Shown one piece after another: positions 9,063 through 17,609 of a stretch of DNA of 64,000 bases. The position numbers were made by a program, and so were the translations under genes. The DNA comes from Mangrovibacterium marinum (lineage in GTDB: Bacteria > Bacteroidota > Bacteroidia > Bacteroidales > Prolixibacteraceae): assembly GCF_003046625.1 (NCBI RefSeq), contig NZ_QAAD01000004.1, positions 124,001-188,000 on the forward strand, written 5' to 3'. Under the pieces are notes generated by a model. The model was not told the origin of the DNA, searched no databases, and saw nothing but the letters and a program-made list of their open reading frames with translations. The first letter of the stretch is position 1; each line of letters opens with the position of its first letter.

Positions 9063-10058
9063 ATGGCAAGCATGAATGAAGTCGCCAAGCGCGCAGGTGT
9101 TTCTATCGCTACTGTTTCCCGGGTACTGAACAACAGCGAAAGTGTGAATGAAGAAACCCGGATGAAAATTCTGAAAGCCATAAAAGAGCTGAAATACCAG
9201 CCTAGTAGGGTTGCCAAGCGCTTGCGCTCAAAAAGTGGTGCCGGCAATTTGCTGGGCGTGCTTATTCCCGATATCCAAAACCCGTTTTATGTTGATGTGT
9301 TGCGGGGTATCGAAGATGTCGCCTACCAAAATAATTATGTCATCATCATGTGCAATTTTAGTCAGGACGAGAAAAAAGAGGCGATGTATCTGGAGATTCT
9401 CGAATCGGAAGCGATTGATGGCTTGATTGCTGCACCGGCTCATGAAGAGGATCAGCGGGTGAAAAAAATCGTTCGCAACGGCTTGCCGGTAGTCTGTGTC
9501 GACCGTGGGTTGAAAGGGATGGACGTTGATGTGGTTTGGGTGAATAACCAGGAAAGTGCCTACCAGGCTGTTAGTTTCATGATTGAAAAAGGCTACAAAC
9601 GGATTGCCCACATTGGCGGTTTGCCAACCATCCCGTCAAGTAGGCTACGTTTGGAAGGCTATCGCAATGCCATGCAGGATCACGGTTTGGACTTGGATGA
9701 AAACCTGATCATTCAAGGCGACTCAAGTTACGCCAGTGGTATGCAGGTTACCGAAAAGCTGTTGAGTATGACGAACCCGCCGGATGCGCTGTTTACCGGT
9801 AACAACCTGATTACTTTGGGGGCACTGGAAGTGATTAATGGTAGAAAGCTTCAGATACCAAAAGATATTGCCGTGCTTGGTTTTGATGACATGAACTGGT
9901 CCAATGCACTGAACCCGCCGTTGACTGCCGTGCGCCAACCAGCCTACGAAATAGGCAAGCGTGCCGGTGAGTTGCTGATTCAGCGGATTAAAGATCCGAA
10001 ACGCCCCTGCATTCAAATGACGCTGAATTCGGAGCTGAAAATACGACATTCCTGCTAG
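9063..10058 (+). CDS. LacI-family transcriptional regulator
   Basis: 331 residues. Residues 4-25 form the LacI helix-turn-helix (MNEVAKRAGVSIATVSRVLN). A hinge helix near residues 48-58 (PSRVAKRLRSK) and a periplasmic-binding-protein-like effector domain (for example GVLIPDIQNPFYVDVLRGIED and DIAVLGFDDMNW) follow. The hinge and HTH type predict a palindrome with a central CG, and such palindromes (TGTAAACGTTTACA) lie on both sides of the gene. It precedes the acid-sugar operon in the same direction and is divergent from GH105. I infer that it represses both until a cytoplasmic sugar, perhaps a deoxy-ketoaldarate or its breakdown product, binds. Bacteroidota polysaccharide loci more often use hybrid two-component or AraC regulators, so a LacI sensor points to a small intracellular inducer. 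Confidence 0.93.
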   Translation: MASMNEVAKRAGVSIATVSRVLNNSESVNEETRMKILKAIKELKYQPSRVAKRLRSKSGAGNLLGVLIPDIQNPFYVDVLRGIEDVAYQNNYVIIMCNFSQDEKKEAMYLEILESEAIDGLIAAPAHEEDQRVKKIVRNGLPVVCVDRGLKGMDVDVVWVNNQESAYQAVSFMIEKGYKRIAHIGGLPTIPSSRLRLEGYRNAMQDHGLDLDENLIIQGDSSYASGMQVTEKLLSMTNPPDALFTGNNLITLGALEVINGRKLQIPKDIAVLGFDDMNWSNALNPPLTAVRQPAYEIGKRAGELLIQRIKDPKRPCIQMTLNSELKIRHSC

Positions 10059-10061
10059 TGT

Positions 10062-10075
10062 GAATATCGTTTACA
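10062..10075. promoter_or_regulatory. LacI-type operator half-site after lacI
   Basis: GAATATCGTTTACA shares the exact half CGTTTACA with the perfect operator 66 bp downstream. It lies between the lacI stop codon and its terminator, where it could serve as an auxiliary site for looping. Only one half matches. Confidence 0.35.
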
Positions 10076-10078
10076 TGG

Positions 10079-10113
10079 AATAATGCCTTTAAATAAGCGG
10101 CATTATTTTTTTG
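10079..10113 (+). terminator. Rho-independent terminator of the lacI-type gene
   Basis: Stem AATAATGCC/GGCATTATT with an 11-base loop, followed by a T-run, directly after lacI. It separates the regulator from the operon that follows. Confidence 0.8.
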
Positions 10114-10127
10114 TTTTAATTTGGATG

Positions 10128-10143
10128 ATGTAAACGTTTACAT
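10128..10143. promoter_or_regulatory. Perfect LacI-type operator before the acid-sugar operon
   Basis: ATGTAAACGTTTACAT is a perfect 16-bp palindrome with the central CG typical of LacI/GalR operators. It lies 113 bp before the dehydrogenase start, after the lacI terminator, and so most probably overlaps the operon promoter. It is the best site of this motif in the window. Confidence 0.8.
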
Positions 10144-10255
10144 TATCTTCGACCTGTCTTTGAAGATGATCTTGGTGCTTTACCTCAAAACATCCTTTCG
10201 GTGGATCGAGTAATCACGTCTTCGAAGATTTTAGAATCAAATAAGAAAGAAATTA

Positions 10256-11401
10256 ATGGAGCTAATCAAATTAAATACGCCCTCGCAATTGGTTATCGGA
10301 GACGGGAGCTTGGCACAATTTTTTGAAGATTTTGCGAAAAAAGGATACCAACGCCTTTTTGTGTTGAGCATTCCCGTGGTGCGCCCACTTTTGCAGGCTT
10401 ACTTCGATCAACTTAAACAAGCCGGTATTCTGGTCCAAGTGAATGAACAGATTGCAGCTGAGCCAAGTTTCGCAGAAGTTGAAGGAATCCTGGCCGAAGC
10501 GCGTGCATTTAAAACCGACGCTGTTGCCGGGATTGGTGGTGGGAGCGTATTGGATGCGGCAAAATTTATCGCTGCCCAATTGGGGAACACACAATCAACT
10601 TCCGAAATTATTGGTATTGGAAACCTGAAAGGCCGGTCAACTTATTTGGCTTGTTTGCCAACAACTGCCGGAACGGGTAGCGAGGTTTCCCCGAATGCCA
10701 TTTTCCTCGATACAACCGACAATGAAAAGAAAGGTGTCATCAGCCCGTTTTTGATGCCCGATGCTGCTTATATCGATCCGTTGCTGACTGTTGGTGTTCC
10801 GCCGGCAGTAACTGCTTTCACCGGGATTGACGCTTTCACGCACTGCCTCGAAGCATTTATCAACCGTTTTGCCCATCCGGTTATCGATCGTTTTGCGCTG
10901 GATGGCATGCAACTGATTTTTAAGAATCTGAAAAAGGCTTACGATCAGGGCGATGATTTGGAGGCCCGGGCGGCTGTTGCTTTGGGAAGTGTTTATGGCG
11001 GAATGTGCCTTGGTCCGGTGAATACGGCTGCGGTGCATGCGTTGGCTTATCCGCTGGGAAGTAAGTACAAAATTGCACACGGTCTGTCGAATGCCGTGAT
11101 GCTGCCTTACGTGCTCGAATACAATCTTCCTGCTGCAACCGAACGTTTTGCAATTATTGCTAAGACGATTGGAGTAGAAGCCTGCTCTTCGGATGAAGAA
11201 TATGCCGCGAAAGGGATTGAGGCCATCAAAAACTGGATTGTCGATCTGAATATTCCCTTGAAGCTTTCTGCTTTGGAGATACCGGGAACCGCTTTGGAAG
11301 ATATTGCTACTTCGGCCCTGAAAGTACAGCGCTTGCTGCGGAATAATGTTCGCGAAATTAGCTTTGATGACGCATTGGAGATTTACCGAAAAGCTTACTA
11401 A
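10256..11401 (+). CDS. Iron-dependent alcohol dehydrogenase (group III), proposed D-threuronate reductase
   Basis: 381 residues, no signal peptide, cytoplasmic. The Rossmann-like N-domain has the NAD-binding GIGGGSVLDAAKF. The four iron ligands of the family are all present as Asp192 and His196 (DAFTH), His261 and His275. Relatives include 4-hydroxybutyrate dehydrogenase, which reduces succinic semialdehyde, a C4 aldehyde-acid. It is first in an operon with a DapA-family aldolase, PdxA2-like protein and DUF1537 kinase. I infer that it reduces the C4 aldehyde-acid released by the aldolase (D-threuronate to D-threonate). Lactaldehyde or glycolaldehyde reduction is an alternative. A perfect LacI-type operator lies upstream. 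Family call is firm; substrate is inference. Confidence 0.9.
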   Translation: MELIKLNTPSQLVIGDGSLAQFFEDFAKKGYQRLFVLSIPVVRPLLQAYFDQLKQAGILVQVNEQIAAEPSFAEVEGILAEARAFKTDAVAGIGGGSVLDAAKFIAAQLGNTQSTSEIIGIGNLKGRSTYLACLPTTAGTGSEVSPNAIFLDTTDNEKKGVISPFLMPDAAYIDPLLTVGVPPAVTAFTGIDAFTHCLEAFINRFAHPVIDRFALDGMQLIFKNLKKAYDQGDDLEARAAVALGSVYGGMCLGPVNTAAVHALAYPLGSKYKIAHGLSNAVMLPYVLEYNLPAATERFAIIAKTIGVEACSSDEEYAAKGIEAIKNWIVDLNIPLKLSALEIPGTALEDIATSALKVQRLLRNNVREISFDDALEIYRKAY

Positions 11402-11435
11402 TTACGAAAAACCGAAAAGAAACGACTAAATAATA

Positions 11436-12350
11436 ATGAAAAAGAACAACCCCTATAAAGGCGTCATTGTGCCGATGATATCGCCGCTCAAGGATGATTT
11501 ATCAGTTGATAAGCAGGCGGTGAAAAAGATTGTCAGCAATTTTCTGAAATACGATGTCGCTCCCTTTATCGCAGGAACGACCGGCGAAGCAAGTTCTCTG
11601 TCTTTTCAGCAGAAGAAAGATTTAGTTGAAGCGACCGTTGAAGTGGCGAAAGGCAAAGCGGTTGTTTATGCCGGAATCTCGTCGAATTGCCTGCCTGAAT
11701 CCATTGAAATGGCCAAATGTTTTGCCGATATGGGAGCTGACGTGGTGGTGGCAAACGTGCCTTCGTACTACCCGCTGACCGATGCACAGGCTGCCCGCTT
11801 TTGCGAGCAACTGGCCGACGCCAGTCCGGCTCCGCTCATCTTTTACAACATTACCGCTACTACCGGCTATTCCATTCCTTTGGATCTGATCGAAAAGCTG
11901 AGCTATCACCCGAATGTGGTGGGATTGAAAGATTCTGAACGTGATGAAAAACGTCTGGATCAGGCTTTGGATTTGTGGCGCGACCGCGAAGATTTTGTTC
12001 ACCTGATTGGTTGGGCAGCGATGTCGGGTTATGCGTTGAAAAACGGTTCGGACGGCATTGTTCCGAGTACCGGAAACTTTACCCCAAAATTGTATGCCGA
12101 TTTGTATGCGAATGCGCTAAATGGCAACTGGCAACAGGTTGAACAATTACAACAACTAACGAACAACCTGGGAGCACTGTACCAAAAAGGACGCACGCTG
12201 GGCGAGTCATTGGCTGCCCTGAAAGTGATTATGGACGAACAAGGGTTGTGCGGAACACAGGTTATGCCGCCGATTTACTGCATGGAAAATGGGGTGGAGG
12301 CAGACTACCGAAAAGAAGTGAAAGCCTTCTTGAGTAATTTAAATCTTTAA
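11436..12350 (+). CDS. DapA/NanA-family aldolase, proposed DHA aldolase
   Basis: 304 residues, cytoplasmic TIM barrel of the class I pyruvate-aldolase superfamily (DapA, NanA, KDG aldolase). The phosphate/carboxylate loop GTTGEASS (about residue 47), the catalytic Tyr137 (FYNITATTGYSIP) and the Schiff-base Lys165 (GLKDS) are all in place. It lies 34 bp after the dehydrogenase gene and 11 bp before the pdxA-like gene. Lysine biosynthesis is unlikely in this operon. I infer cleavage of a 2-keto-3-deoxy aldaric or aldonic acid to pyruvate plus an aldehyde. DHA from RG-II would give pyruvate and D-threuronate, which fits all neighbouring genes; Kdo or a KDG-type acid is possible. Confidence 0.9.
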   Translation: MKKNNPYKGVIVPMISPLKDDLSVDKQAVKKIVSNFLKYDVAPFIAGTTGEASSLSFQQKKDLVEATVEVAKGKAVVYAGISSNCLPESIEMAKCFADMGADVVVANVPSYYPLTDAQAARFCEQLADASPAPLIFYNITATTGYSIPLDLIEKLSYHPNVVGLKDSERDEKRLDQALDLWRDREDFVHLIGWAAMSGYALKNGSDGIVPSTGNFTPKLYADLYANALNGNWQQVEQLQQLTNNLGALYQKGRTLGESLAALKVIMDEQGLCGTQVMPPIYCMENGVEADYRKEVKAFLSNLNL

Positions 12351-12361
12351 GAACGAACACG

Positions 12362-13387
12362 ATGAAAGATAAAATTAGATTAGCAGTAACCATGGGCGAT
12401 CCGGCAGGGATTGGCCCGGAAATCGCTGCCAAAGCTTTTGCTGATCCAACTGTTTTCGACAAGTGTCTTCCACTGTTGGTGGGCAATGTTGAAGTAATGA
12501 AAGAAGCCATTAAGCTGACAGGAGTTGATTTGAAAATCAACCCGATTAAAGATGTAAAAGAAGCCAAACTGAGTTTTGGTACCATTGATATTTACGACAT
12601 TCCGGTTGATAAAAGTAAAATTATACACGGGAAAGTGACCGCAGAGGCGGGCGATCTGGCTTTTAAAGCGGTTCGTAAAGCCATTGAATTGGCGATGAAT
12701 GGTGATGTTGACGGCACGGTTACCGGGCCAATTCACAAAGAAGCGATCAACCTGGCTGGCCACCATTTTTCGGGACACACTGAAATTTATGCCCATTTCA
12801 CCGGAACCGAGAAATACACCATGTTGCTGGCCGACGAGAAAATTAAAGTGACGCATGTGAGCACGCATGTTTCGCTGCGGAAGGCTTGCGATTTGGTTAA
12901 AAAACAGCGTGTGTTCGATGTGATCCGCTTGACAAACGACGCATTAAAACGAATCGGTATTGCGAATCCCCGGATCGGTGTTGCCGGTCTGAACCCGCAT
13001 GCGGGCGACGGTGGTTTGTTCGGAAGCGAAGAAACGGAAGAAATACTGCCGGCCATCAACGAGGCAAAACACCTCGGTGTACAGGTTGCTGGGCCGTATC
13101 CTCCGGATACTTTATTCTCACTGGCCAACGGTGGAAGTTTCGATGGTTGTGTGGCCATGTACCACGACCAAGGACACATCCCATTCAAGCTTGTTGGCTT
13201 TATTTGGGACGAAGAAAAGCAGGCCATGAAGAGCGTGAAAGGTGTTAACATTACGCTTGGATTACCAATTATCCGTACATCTGTCGATCACGGAACAGCG
13301 TTTGAAATTGCCGGAAAAGGCATTGCCAGCCCTGATGCCCTTGTGTTTGCGATGGATTACGCAATTAAGCTCTATCAAAATCAATAA
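12362..13387 (+). CDS. pdxA2: PdxA2-type 4-phospho-threonate dehydrogenase
   Basis: 341 residues, PdxA family. The start fits MGDPAGIGPEIAAKAF. Metal-site and active-site signatures are present: HFSGHTEIYA, HVSTHVS, GLNPHAGDGG and MYHDQGHIPFK. Classical PdxA oxidises 4-phosphohydroxythreonine in vitamin B6 synthesis. PdxA2 paralogues oxidatively decarboxylate D-threonate 4-phosphate (or the erythronate epimer) to DHAP and CO2 and sit beside DUF1537 kinases. Here the next gene, 10 bp away, is a DUF1537 kinase, so the catabolic role is much more likely. Products would enter glycolysis as DHAP. Confidence 0.85.
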   Translation: MKDKIRLAVTMGDPAGIGPEIAAKAFADPTVFDKCLPLLVGNVEVMKEAIKLTGVDLKINPIKDVKEAKLSFGTIDIYDIPVDKSKIIHGKVTAEAGDLAFKAVRKAIELAMNGDVDGTVTGPIHKEAINLAGHHFSGHTEIYAHFTGTEKYTMLLADEKIKVTHVSTHVSLRKACDLVKKQRVFDVIRLTNDALKRIGIANPRIGVAGLNPHAGDGGLFGSEETEEILPAINEAKHLGVQVAGPYPPDTLFSLANGGSFDGCVAMYHDQGHIPFKLVGFIWDEEKQAMKSVKGVNITLGLPIIRTSVDHGTAFEIAGKGIASPDALVFAMDYAIKLYQNQ

Positions 13388-13397
13388 AATAAAGACG

Positions 13398-14558
13398 ATG
13401 ATAGCAGTTATTGCAGATGATTTCACGGGAGCTGCCGAAGTTGGGGGAATTGGCCTTCAATATGGATTGAAGGTCTTGATCGAGACGGAGGTGACCGGGT
13501 CAGGAGATGCAGATTTATTGATTATTGCTGCTGACACGCGGTCGATGTCCGCCGACGATTCGGTTGCCAAAATCGAAGAAATTACCCAAAAACTTCTGCT
13601 GCTGAAACCGGATTTTATATATAAAAAACTGGATTCTGTTCTGCGTGGAAATGTCTACGAAGAACTGATCAGCCAGCAAAAAACGGAAGGGAAATCAAGG
13701 GTTTTGATTATCCCGGCAAACCCGCATTTTAAAAGATTAGTCAAAGACGGCGTGTACTATGTCGACGGGACTCCACTTGCAAAAACTTCCTTTGCTTTCG
13801 ACCCGGAGTTTCCGTTGAAATCGAGCCGTGTAAAAGATATTTTAGGATCTGATCCGGAATTGATTTCTTCGCTGAATTTAGGCGAGGAGCTACCGGATGC
13901 GGGTTTCATTGTTGGAAACGTCGAATCGGAAAAGGATCTGTCGAGCTGGGCTGAGTTATTGGATGACCAGACTGTTTACGGCGGAGGAGCTGGATTCTTC
14001 GAGGCAATTCTGATGAAAAACCACGAATCGCAAAGAGCAGACGTCGAGTTTAACAGTAGCGAGGAGCATCATTCGCTGTTTATTTTTGGCAGTACTTTCC
14101 CCAAAACGTTCGAGCTTTTCAAAAAGATGAAAATGGCAGGCTTGATGTTTATCAACTTGTCTGAAGACTACTTCAAACTTTCGGATAAAGATCCGTCTGC
14201 GATTCAGGAAATGGCCGAAAATGTCGCATCCTGGTTGGGGCAGGAACGGAAAGTCGTCATTACAACTATCTTTACAAGTTCGAAAGTACCGGCAATCTCT
14301 CCGGACCGAATCCGGAAGGAAATCGGGCTGTTGGTGAAAAAGATTTTTGAGTTGACGAAAATTCAGGAGCTGTACATCGAAGGTGGTGCTACGGCAGCTC
14401 AGATCTTCCAAAAGCTTGAAATAACCAGTTTGAGGCCAGTTGGAGAGTTGGATTACGGTATTATTGAAATGGAGGTGGACGATTATCCGGGCTTGTGCCT
14501 GGTAACCAAGCCGGGCAGTTACCTCTGGCCCGAATGTATTATTCCGGAACTAAATTAA
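13398..14558 (+). CDS. Four-carbon acid sugar kinase, DUF1537 family (DtnK-like)
   Basis: 386 residues from the ATG that gives the family N-terminus MIAVIADDFTGAAEVGG. An upstream in-frame start would overlap pdxA2 by about 150 bp and is rejected. DUF1537 kinases phosphorylate the terminal hydroxyl of D-threonate, L-threonate, erythronate or 3-oxo-isoapionate. The N-terminal domain binds substrate (ADDFTGA; KLDSVLRGN near residue 75) and the C-terminal domain binds nucleotide (IEGGATAAQIF near residue 330). Pairing with PdxA2 points to D-threonate (DtnK) or D-erythronate. With the upstream aldolase and dehydrogenase it completes a route from a C7 ketoaldarate to DHAP. Confidence 0.88.
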   Translation: MIAVIADDFTGAAEVGGIGLQYGLKVLIETEVTGSGDADLLIIAADTRSMSADDSVAKIEEITQKLLLLKPDFIYKKLDSVLRGNVYEELISQQKTEGKSRVLIIPANPHFKRLVKDGVYYVDGTPLAKTSFAFDPEFPLKSSRVKDILGSDPELISSLNLGEELPDAGFIVGNVESEKDLSSWAELLDDQTVYGGGAGFFEAILMKNHESQRADVEFNSSEEHHSLFIFGSTFPKTFELFKKMKMAGLMFINLSEDYFKLSDKDPSAIQEMAENVASWLGQERKVVITTIFTSSKVPAISPDRIRKEIGLLVKKIFELTKIQELYIEGGATAAQIFQKLEITSLRPVGELDYGIIEMEVDDYPGLCLVTKPGSYLWPECIIPELN

Positions 14559-14615
14559 ACGAAGCCCCCCAAAAAATATCAAACCAACCAATTAAACTAA
14601 TCAGATCTAGACACG

Positions 14616-16187
14616 ATGAATCCTACACCGAACATACATTTCCTCGACTACTTTATCATGTTTCTGACCTTGGTCGTCTCCCTGGGAGTCGGCTTTTGGT
14701 TTTCGAAACGTCAAAAAGATACCAACAACTATTTCAAAGCTGCCGGATCGATTCCTTCCTGGGCGATCGGAATTTCGATTTTGGCAACACTGATAAGCAG
14801 TATCACATTTTTGGCCTATCCCGGTGAAGGTTATACTTCAAACTGGATTCGGCTGGTTCAGGGCTTGATGGTGCCGATTGTTCTTGTTGCGATTGTGGGA
14901 TTTGTTGTGCCTCTGTTTCGGCATGTCATTCAGCTAAGTACCTACGAATACTTTGAAAAACGTTTCGGCAAATTTGCCCGTTTTTACACGTCGATAAGCT
15001 TCATCCTGACGCACTTTTCCAAGATGGGAACGGTGTTTTTCCTGATTTCATTGGCGTTGAGTAAAATGATTGGATTGGATACTGTAACGATTATTTGGAT
15101 TATCGGAGCTGCAGTAATTCTTCTTACAATGTTAGGCGGAATTGAAGCAGTTATCTGGCTGGATGTGATCCAGGGTTTCTTGCTGATCATTGGAGGTGTG
15201 ATTGCACTTGGTATTTTGCTGTTTACGCCGGAAGGTGGCCCGATGGAAGTTTGGCGCGTGGCGATGGCAAACGACCGCATTGGCTTTGGCCCGTTTGATT
15301 GGGATTTTGTGCACCTGACTTTCTGGGTAATGGCATTAAATGGTGTGTTTTACGCCATTCAAAAATACGGAACCGACCAAACAATCGTACAGCGCTATTT
15401 GACAGCGAAGACGGATAAAGCCGCTATCAAAGCCTCGCTGATTGGGGTTTTGCTGAGTGTACCGGTTTGGGCCATGTTCATGTTTATCGGTACAGCACTG
15501 TTCTCGTACTACAAAATTACCGGGGCTCCGTTGCCTGCCGATATCGAAGCGGACGCTGTGTTCCCGTATTTCATTTTAACAAAACTGCCGGTTGGTATTG
15601 TTGGCTTGATTTTGTCGGCCTTGATGGCAGCTGCGATTTCCAGCCTCGACTCGGATTTGAACTGCCTTTCGGCGATTTTGATGGAAGACTATTACAAACG
15701 CATTTTCCCGAAAAGTACCGACAAACAGCAATTGATGATGGGACGCTTGTTTATCGTTTTGGCTGGTTTGGGTGCAATCGCTGTCGCCTTGTTCTATGTG
15801 AATGCCGGTAGCGAAGGCGTTCTCGGAATCATCTTCACGCTTTATGCCATTTTCTCGGGTGGTATTGCCGGAATGTTCCTGTTGGGAATTTTCAGTACAC
15901 GGGCCAACAAGCAAGGTTTGTATTGGGGAATCGGAGCCAGCATTCTTTTTACGGCATGGGCGCTGCTCACTTCAACACCTATCGGAATGGAAGGAAAGAA
16001 AACCATCCTTTTGGACCTGGGAAATTTCAATTACACGCAGCATAAATACATGATTGGTGTATACAGTCATGTGGTGCTGATTGTCGTCGGTTACGTTGGC
16101 AGCCTTTGTTGTAAAGGTGGTTCAACCGATATTTCGCTGACCTGGGTCGGTTGGAAACAGAGACAAAAACAGCTAAACAAAGCATAA
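14616..16187 (+). CDS. Sodium:solute symporter (SSS family)
   Basis: 523 residues with about 13 predicted membrane helices, starting at residue 9 (FLDYFIMFLTLVVSLGVGFWF). The sequences FSKRQKDTNNYFKAAGSIPSWAIGISILATLISSITF and SALMAAAISSLDSDLNCLSAI are typical of the SSS family. In Bacteroidota loci these carry sugar or sugar-acid products across the inner membrane with Na+. It lies between the acid-sugar enzymes and the GH140 gene, 11 bp before the latter. I infer that it imports the monosaccharide acid that the operon consumes. Substrate cannot be read from sequence. Confidence 0.9.
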   Translation: MNPTPNIHFLDYFIMFLTLVVSLGVGFWFSKRQKDTNNYFKAAGSIPSWAIGISILATLISSITFLAYPGEGYTSNWIRLVQGLMVPIVLVAIVGFVVPLFRHVIQLSTYEYFEKRFGKFARFYTSISFILTHFSKMGTVFFLISLALSKMIGLDTVTIIWIIGAAVILLTMLGGIEAVIWLDVIQGFLLIIGGVIALGILLFTPEGGPMEVWRVAMANDRIGFGPFDWDFVHLTFWVMALNGVFYAIQKYGTDQTIVQRYLTAKTDKAAIKASLIGVLLSVPVWAMFMFIGTALFSYYKITGAPLPADIEADAVFPYFILTKLPVGIVGLILSALMAAAISSLDSDLNCLSAILMEDYYKRIFPKSTDKQQLMMGRLFIVLAGLGAIAVALFYVNAGSEGVLGIIFTLYAIFSGGIAGMFLLGIFSTRANKQGLYWGIGASILFTAWALLTSTPIGMEGKKTILLDLGNFNYTQHKYMIGVYSHVVLIVVGYVGSLCCKGGSTDISLTWVGWKQRQKQLNKA

Positions 16188-16198
16188 AACAGAAACAA

Positions 16199-17602
16199 AT
16201 GAAAATGAAAAATCTACTCGTTGCGGGTTTGTCGGTTTTGACGTTGGCGGCATGTCAGCCAGCGGCAAAAAAGGAAGAACCCAAAGGAATGGAACTATTA
16301 AAAGTGTCGGCTAACCATCGTTTTTTCGAAACGGAAGATGGCGAACCTTTCTTTTGGCTAGGGGATACCGGCTGGTTGCTCTTTACAAAATTGAACCGCG
16401 AAGAAACTGAGAAGTATCTGGAAACACGAAAAGAACAAGGCTTCAACGTTATCCAGGTGATGGTGTTGCATGGCTTGGGAGCGGTGAATGTTTACGGCGA
16501 TTCAGCTTTAGTGAATCACAGCGTTGCGACTCCGAATGTTACTGAAGGAAAAGACTTCAGCGATTCAATTCAATATGACTACTGGGACAACATTGATTAT
16601 GCCATCGATTTGGCGGCCGAAAAAGGCTTGTACATGGCCTTGGTGCCGGTGTGGGGAAATAATGTGAAAGATGGCGGTGTTTCGCGCGACGAAGCTGCTG
16701 TTTACGGCAAATGGATTGCCGACCGTTACAAGGACCGCAAAAATATTATTTGGTTGAACGGTGGTGACACTTTTGGCAGTGACTCTACAGCAACCTGGAA
16801 TATTCTGGGGAATGCGCTGAAGGATAACGATCCTAACCATTTGATTACCTTCCACCCGCGTGGCCGCATGCAGTCGAACGACTGGTTTTTGGATGAACCG
16901 TGGATGGATTTCAATATGATCCAGTCCGGTCACCGTCGTTACGATCAGGACGACACCGAGCGCGGCTATGCGCAGGACAACTACAAGTACATTTTTGAAG
17001 ACTGGGATTTGGCTCCCGTTCGCCCAACAATCGACGGCGAACCTTCTTACGAAGGAATTCCACAGGGATTGCACGATACGTTGCAACCCTTTTGGAACGA
17101 TGCTGATGTGCGTCGCTACGCTTACTGGTCGGTGTTTGCCGGAGCTTTTGGATACACCTACGGCCACAGCGCGGTCATGCAGTTTTACCAGCCGGGCGAC
17201 AAAGCGGCTGCTTACGGTGCAAAAGATTATTGGACAAAAGCGATTAACGATCCGGGTGCAACCCAAATGAAATATGTGAAAGAGTTGATGCTGTCGCGCC
17301 CTTATTTTGACCGGGTACCCGATCAAAGTTTGATTGCCGGTGAGAATGGCGAAAAGTATGATTTCCTGATCGCAACCCGTGGCAACGACTACGCATTCAT
17401 TTACAGTTATAATGGTCGCGATATTTCGGTTCAGATGGGTAAAATTGCTGGCGAAAAGGTAAAAGCCAGCTGGTTCAACCCACGAAACGGACAGTTCGCT
17501 GCAATTGGAGAGTTCGAAAATACCGGTGTGCAATCGTTCGATCCTCCGGGAGATGCCGGCGACGGACACGACTATGTGTTGGTTTTGGATAGCGTAAAGT
17601 AG
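16199..17602 (+). CDS. GH140-like (DUF4038) endo-apiosidase candidate, lipoprotein
   Basis: 467 residues from the ATG that gives MKMKNLLVAGLSVL and a lipobox LAAC; an earlier in-frame start would run into the symporter gene. No acidic surface-export signal follows the cysteine, so periplasmic. The N-terminal (beta/alpha)8 barrel begins at HRFFETEDGEPFFWLGDTGW, a DUF4038 hallmark. Likely catalytic acids are Asp190 (NGGDTFGSD) and Glu281 (TIDGEPSYE), close to the pair described in the RG-II apiosidase BT1012 (Asp187/Glu284 as I recall). The enzyme would split apiose from the RG-II galacturonan backbone. A C-terminal beta domain follows from about residue 370. Co-transcribed with the acid-sugar operon. 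Confidence 0.8.
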   Translation: MKMKNLLVAGLSVLTLAACQPAAKKEEPKGMELLKVSANHRFFETEDGEPFFWLGDTGWLLFTKLNREETEKYLETRKEQGFNVIQVMVLHGLGAVNVYGDSALVNHSVATPNVTEGKDFSDSIQYDYWDNIDYAIDLAAEKGLYMALVPVWGNNVKDGGVSRDEAAVYGKWIADRYKDRKNIIWLNGGDTFGSDSTATWNILGNALKDNDPNHLITFHPRGRMQSNDWFLDEPWMDFNMIQSGHRRYDQDDTERGYAQDNYKYIFEDWDLAPVRPTIDGEPSYEGIPQGLHDTLQPFWNDADVRRYAYWSVFAGAFGYTYGHSAVMQFYQPGDKAAAYGAKDYWTKAINDPGATQMKYVKELMLSRPYFDRVPDQSLIAGENGEKYDFLIATRGNDYAFIYSYNGRDISVQMGKIAGEKVKASWFNPRNGQFAAIGEFENTGVQSFDPPGDAGDGHDYVLVLDSVK

Positions 17603-17609
17603 ATTGACG

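Noticed and set aside
11436-12350. Lysine-pathway dapA
   Set aside because: No lysine genes nearby; the catalytic set fits any pyruvate aldolase of the family and the operon is catabolic.
12362-13387. Vitamin B6 biosynthesis (classical pdxA)
   Set aside because: Operon with a DUF1537 kinase, aldolase and symporter under a LacI-type regulator points to PdxA2-type acid-sugar catabolism instead.
13242-13397. Longer N-terminus for the DUF1537 kinase
   Set aside because: It would overlap most of the end of the pdxA2 gene; the family N-terminus begins exactly at the ATG at 13398.
10256-16187. Apiose catabolism as the role of the operon
   Set aside because: GH140 suggests apiose release and DUF1537 kinases occur in one apionate route, but apiose isomerase, apionate lactonase/oxidoisomerase and RuBisCO-like genes are absent, and the aldolase would have no role. 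Kept only as an alternative.
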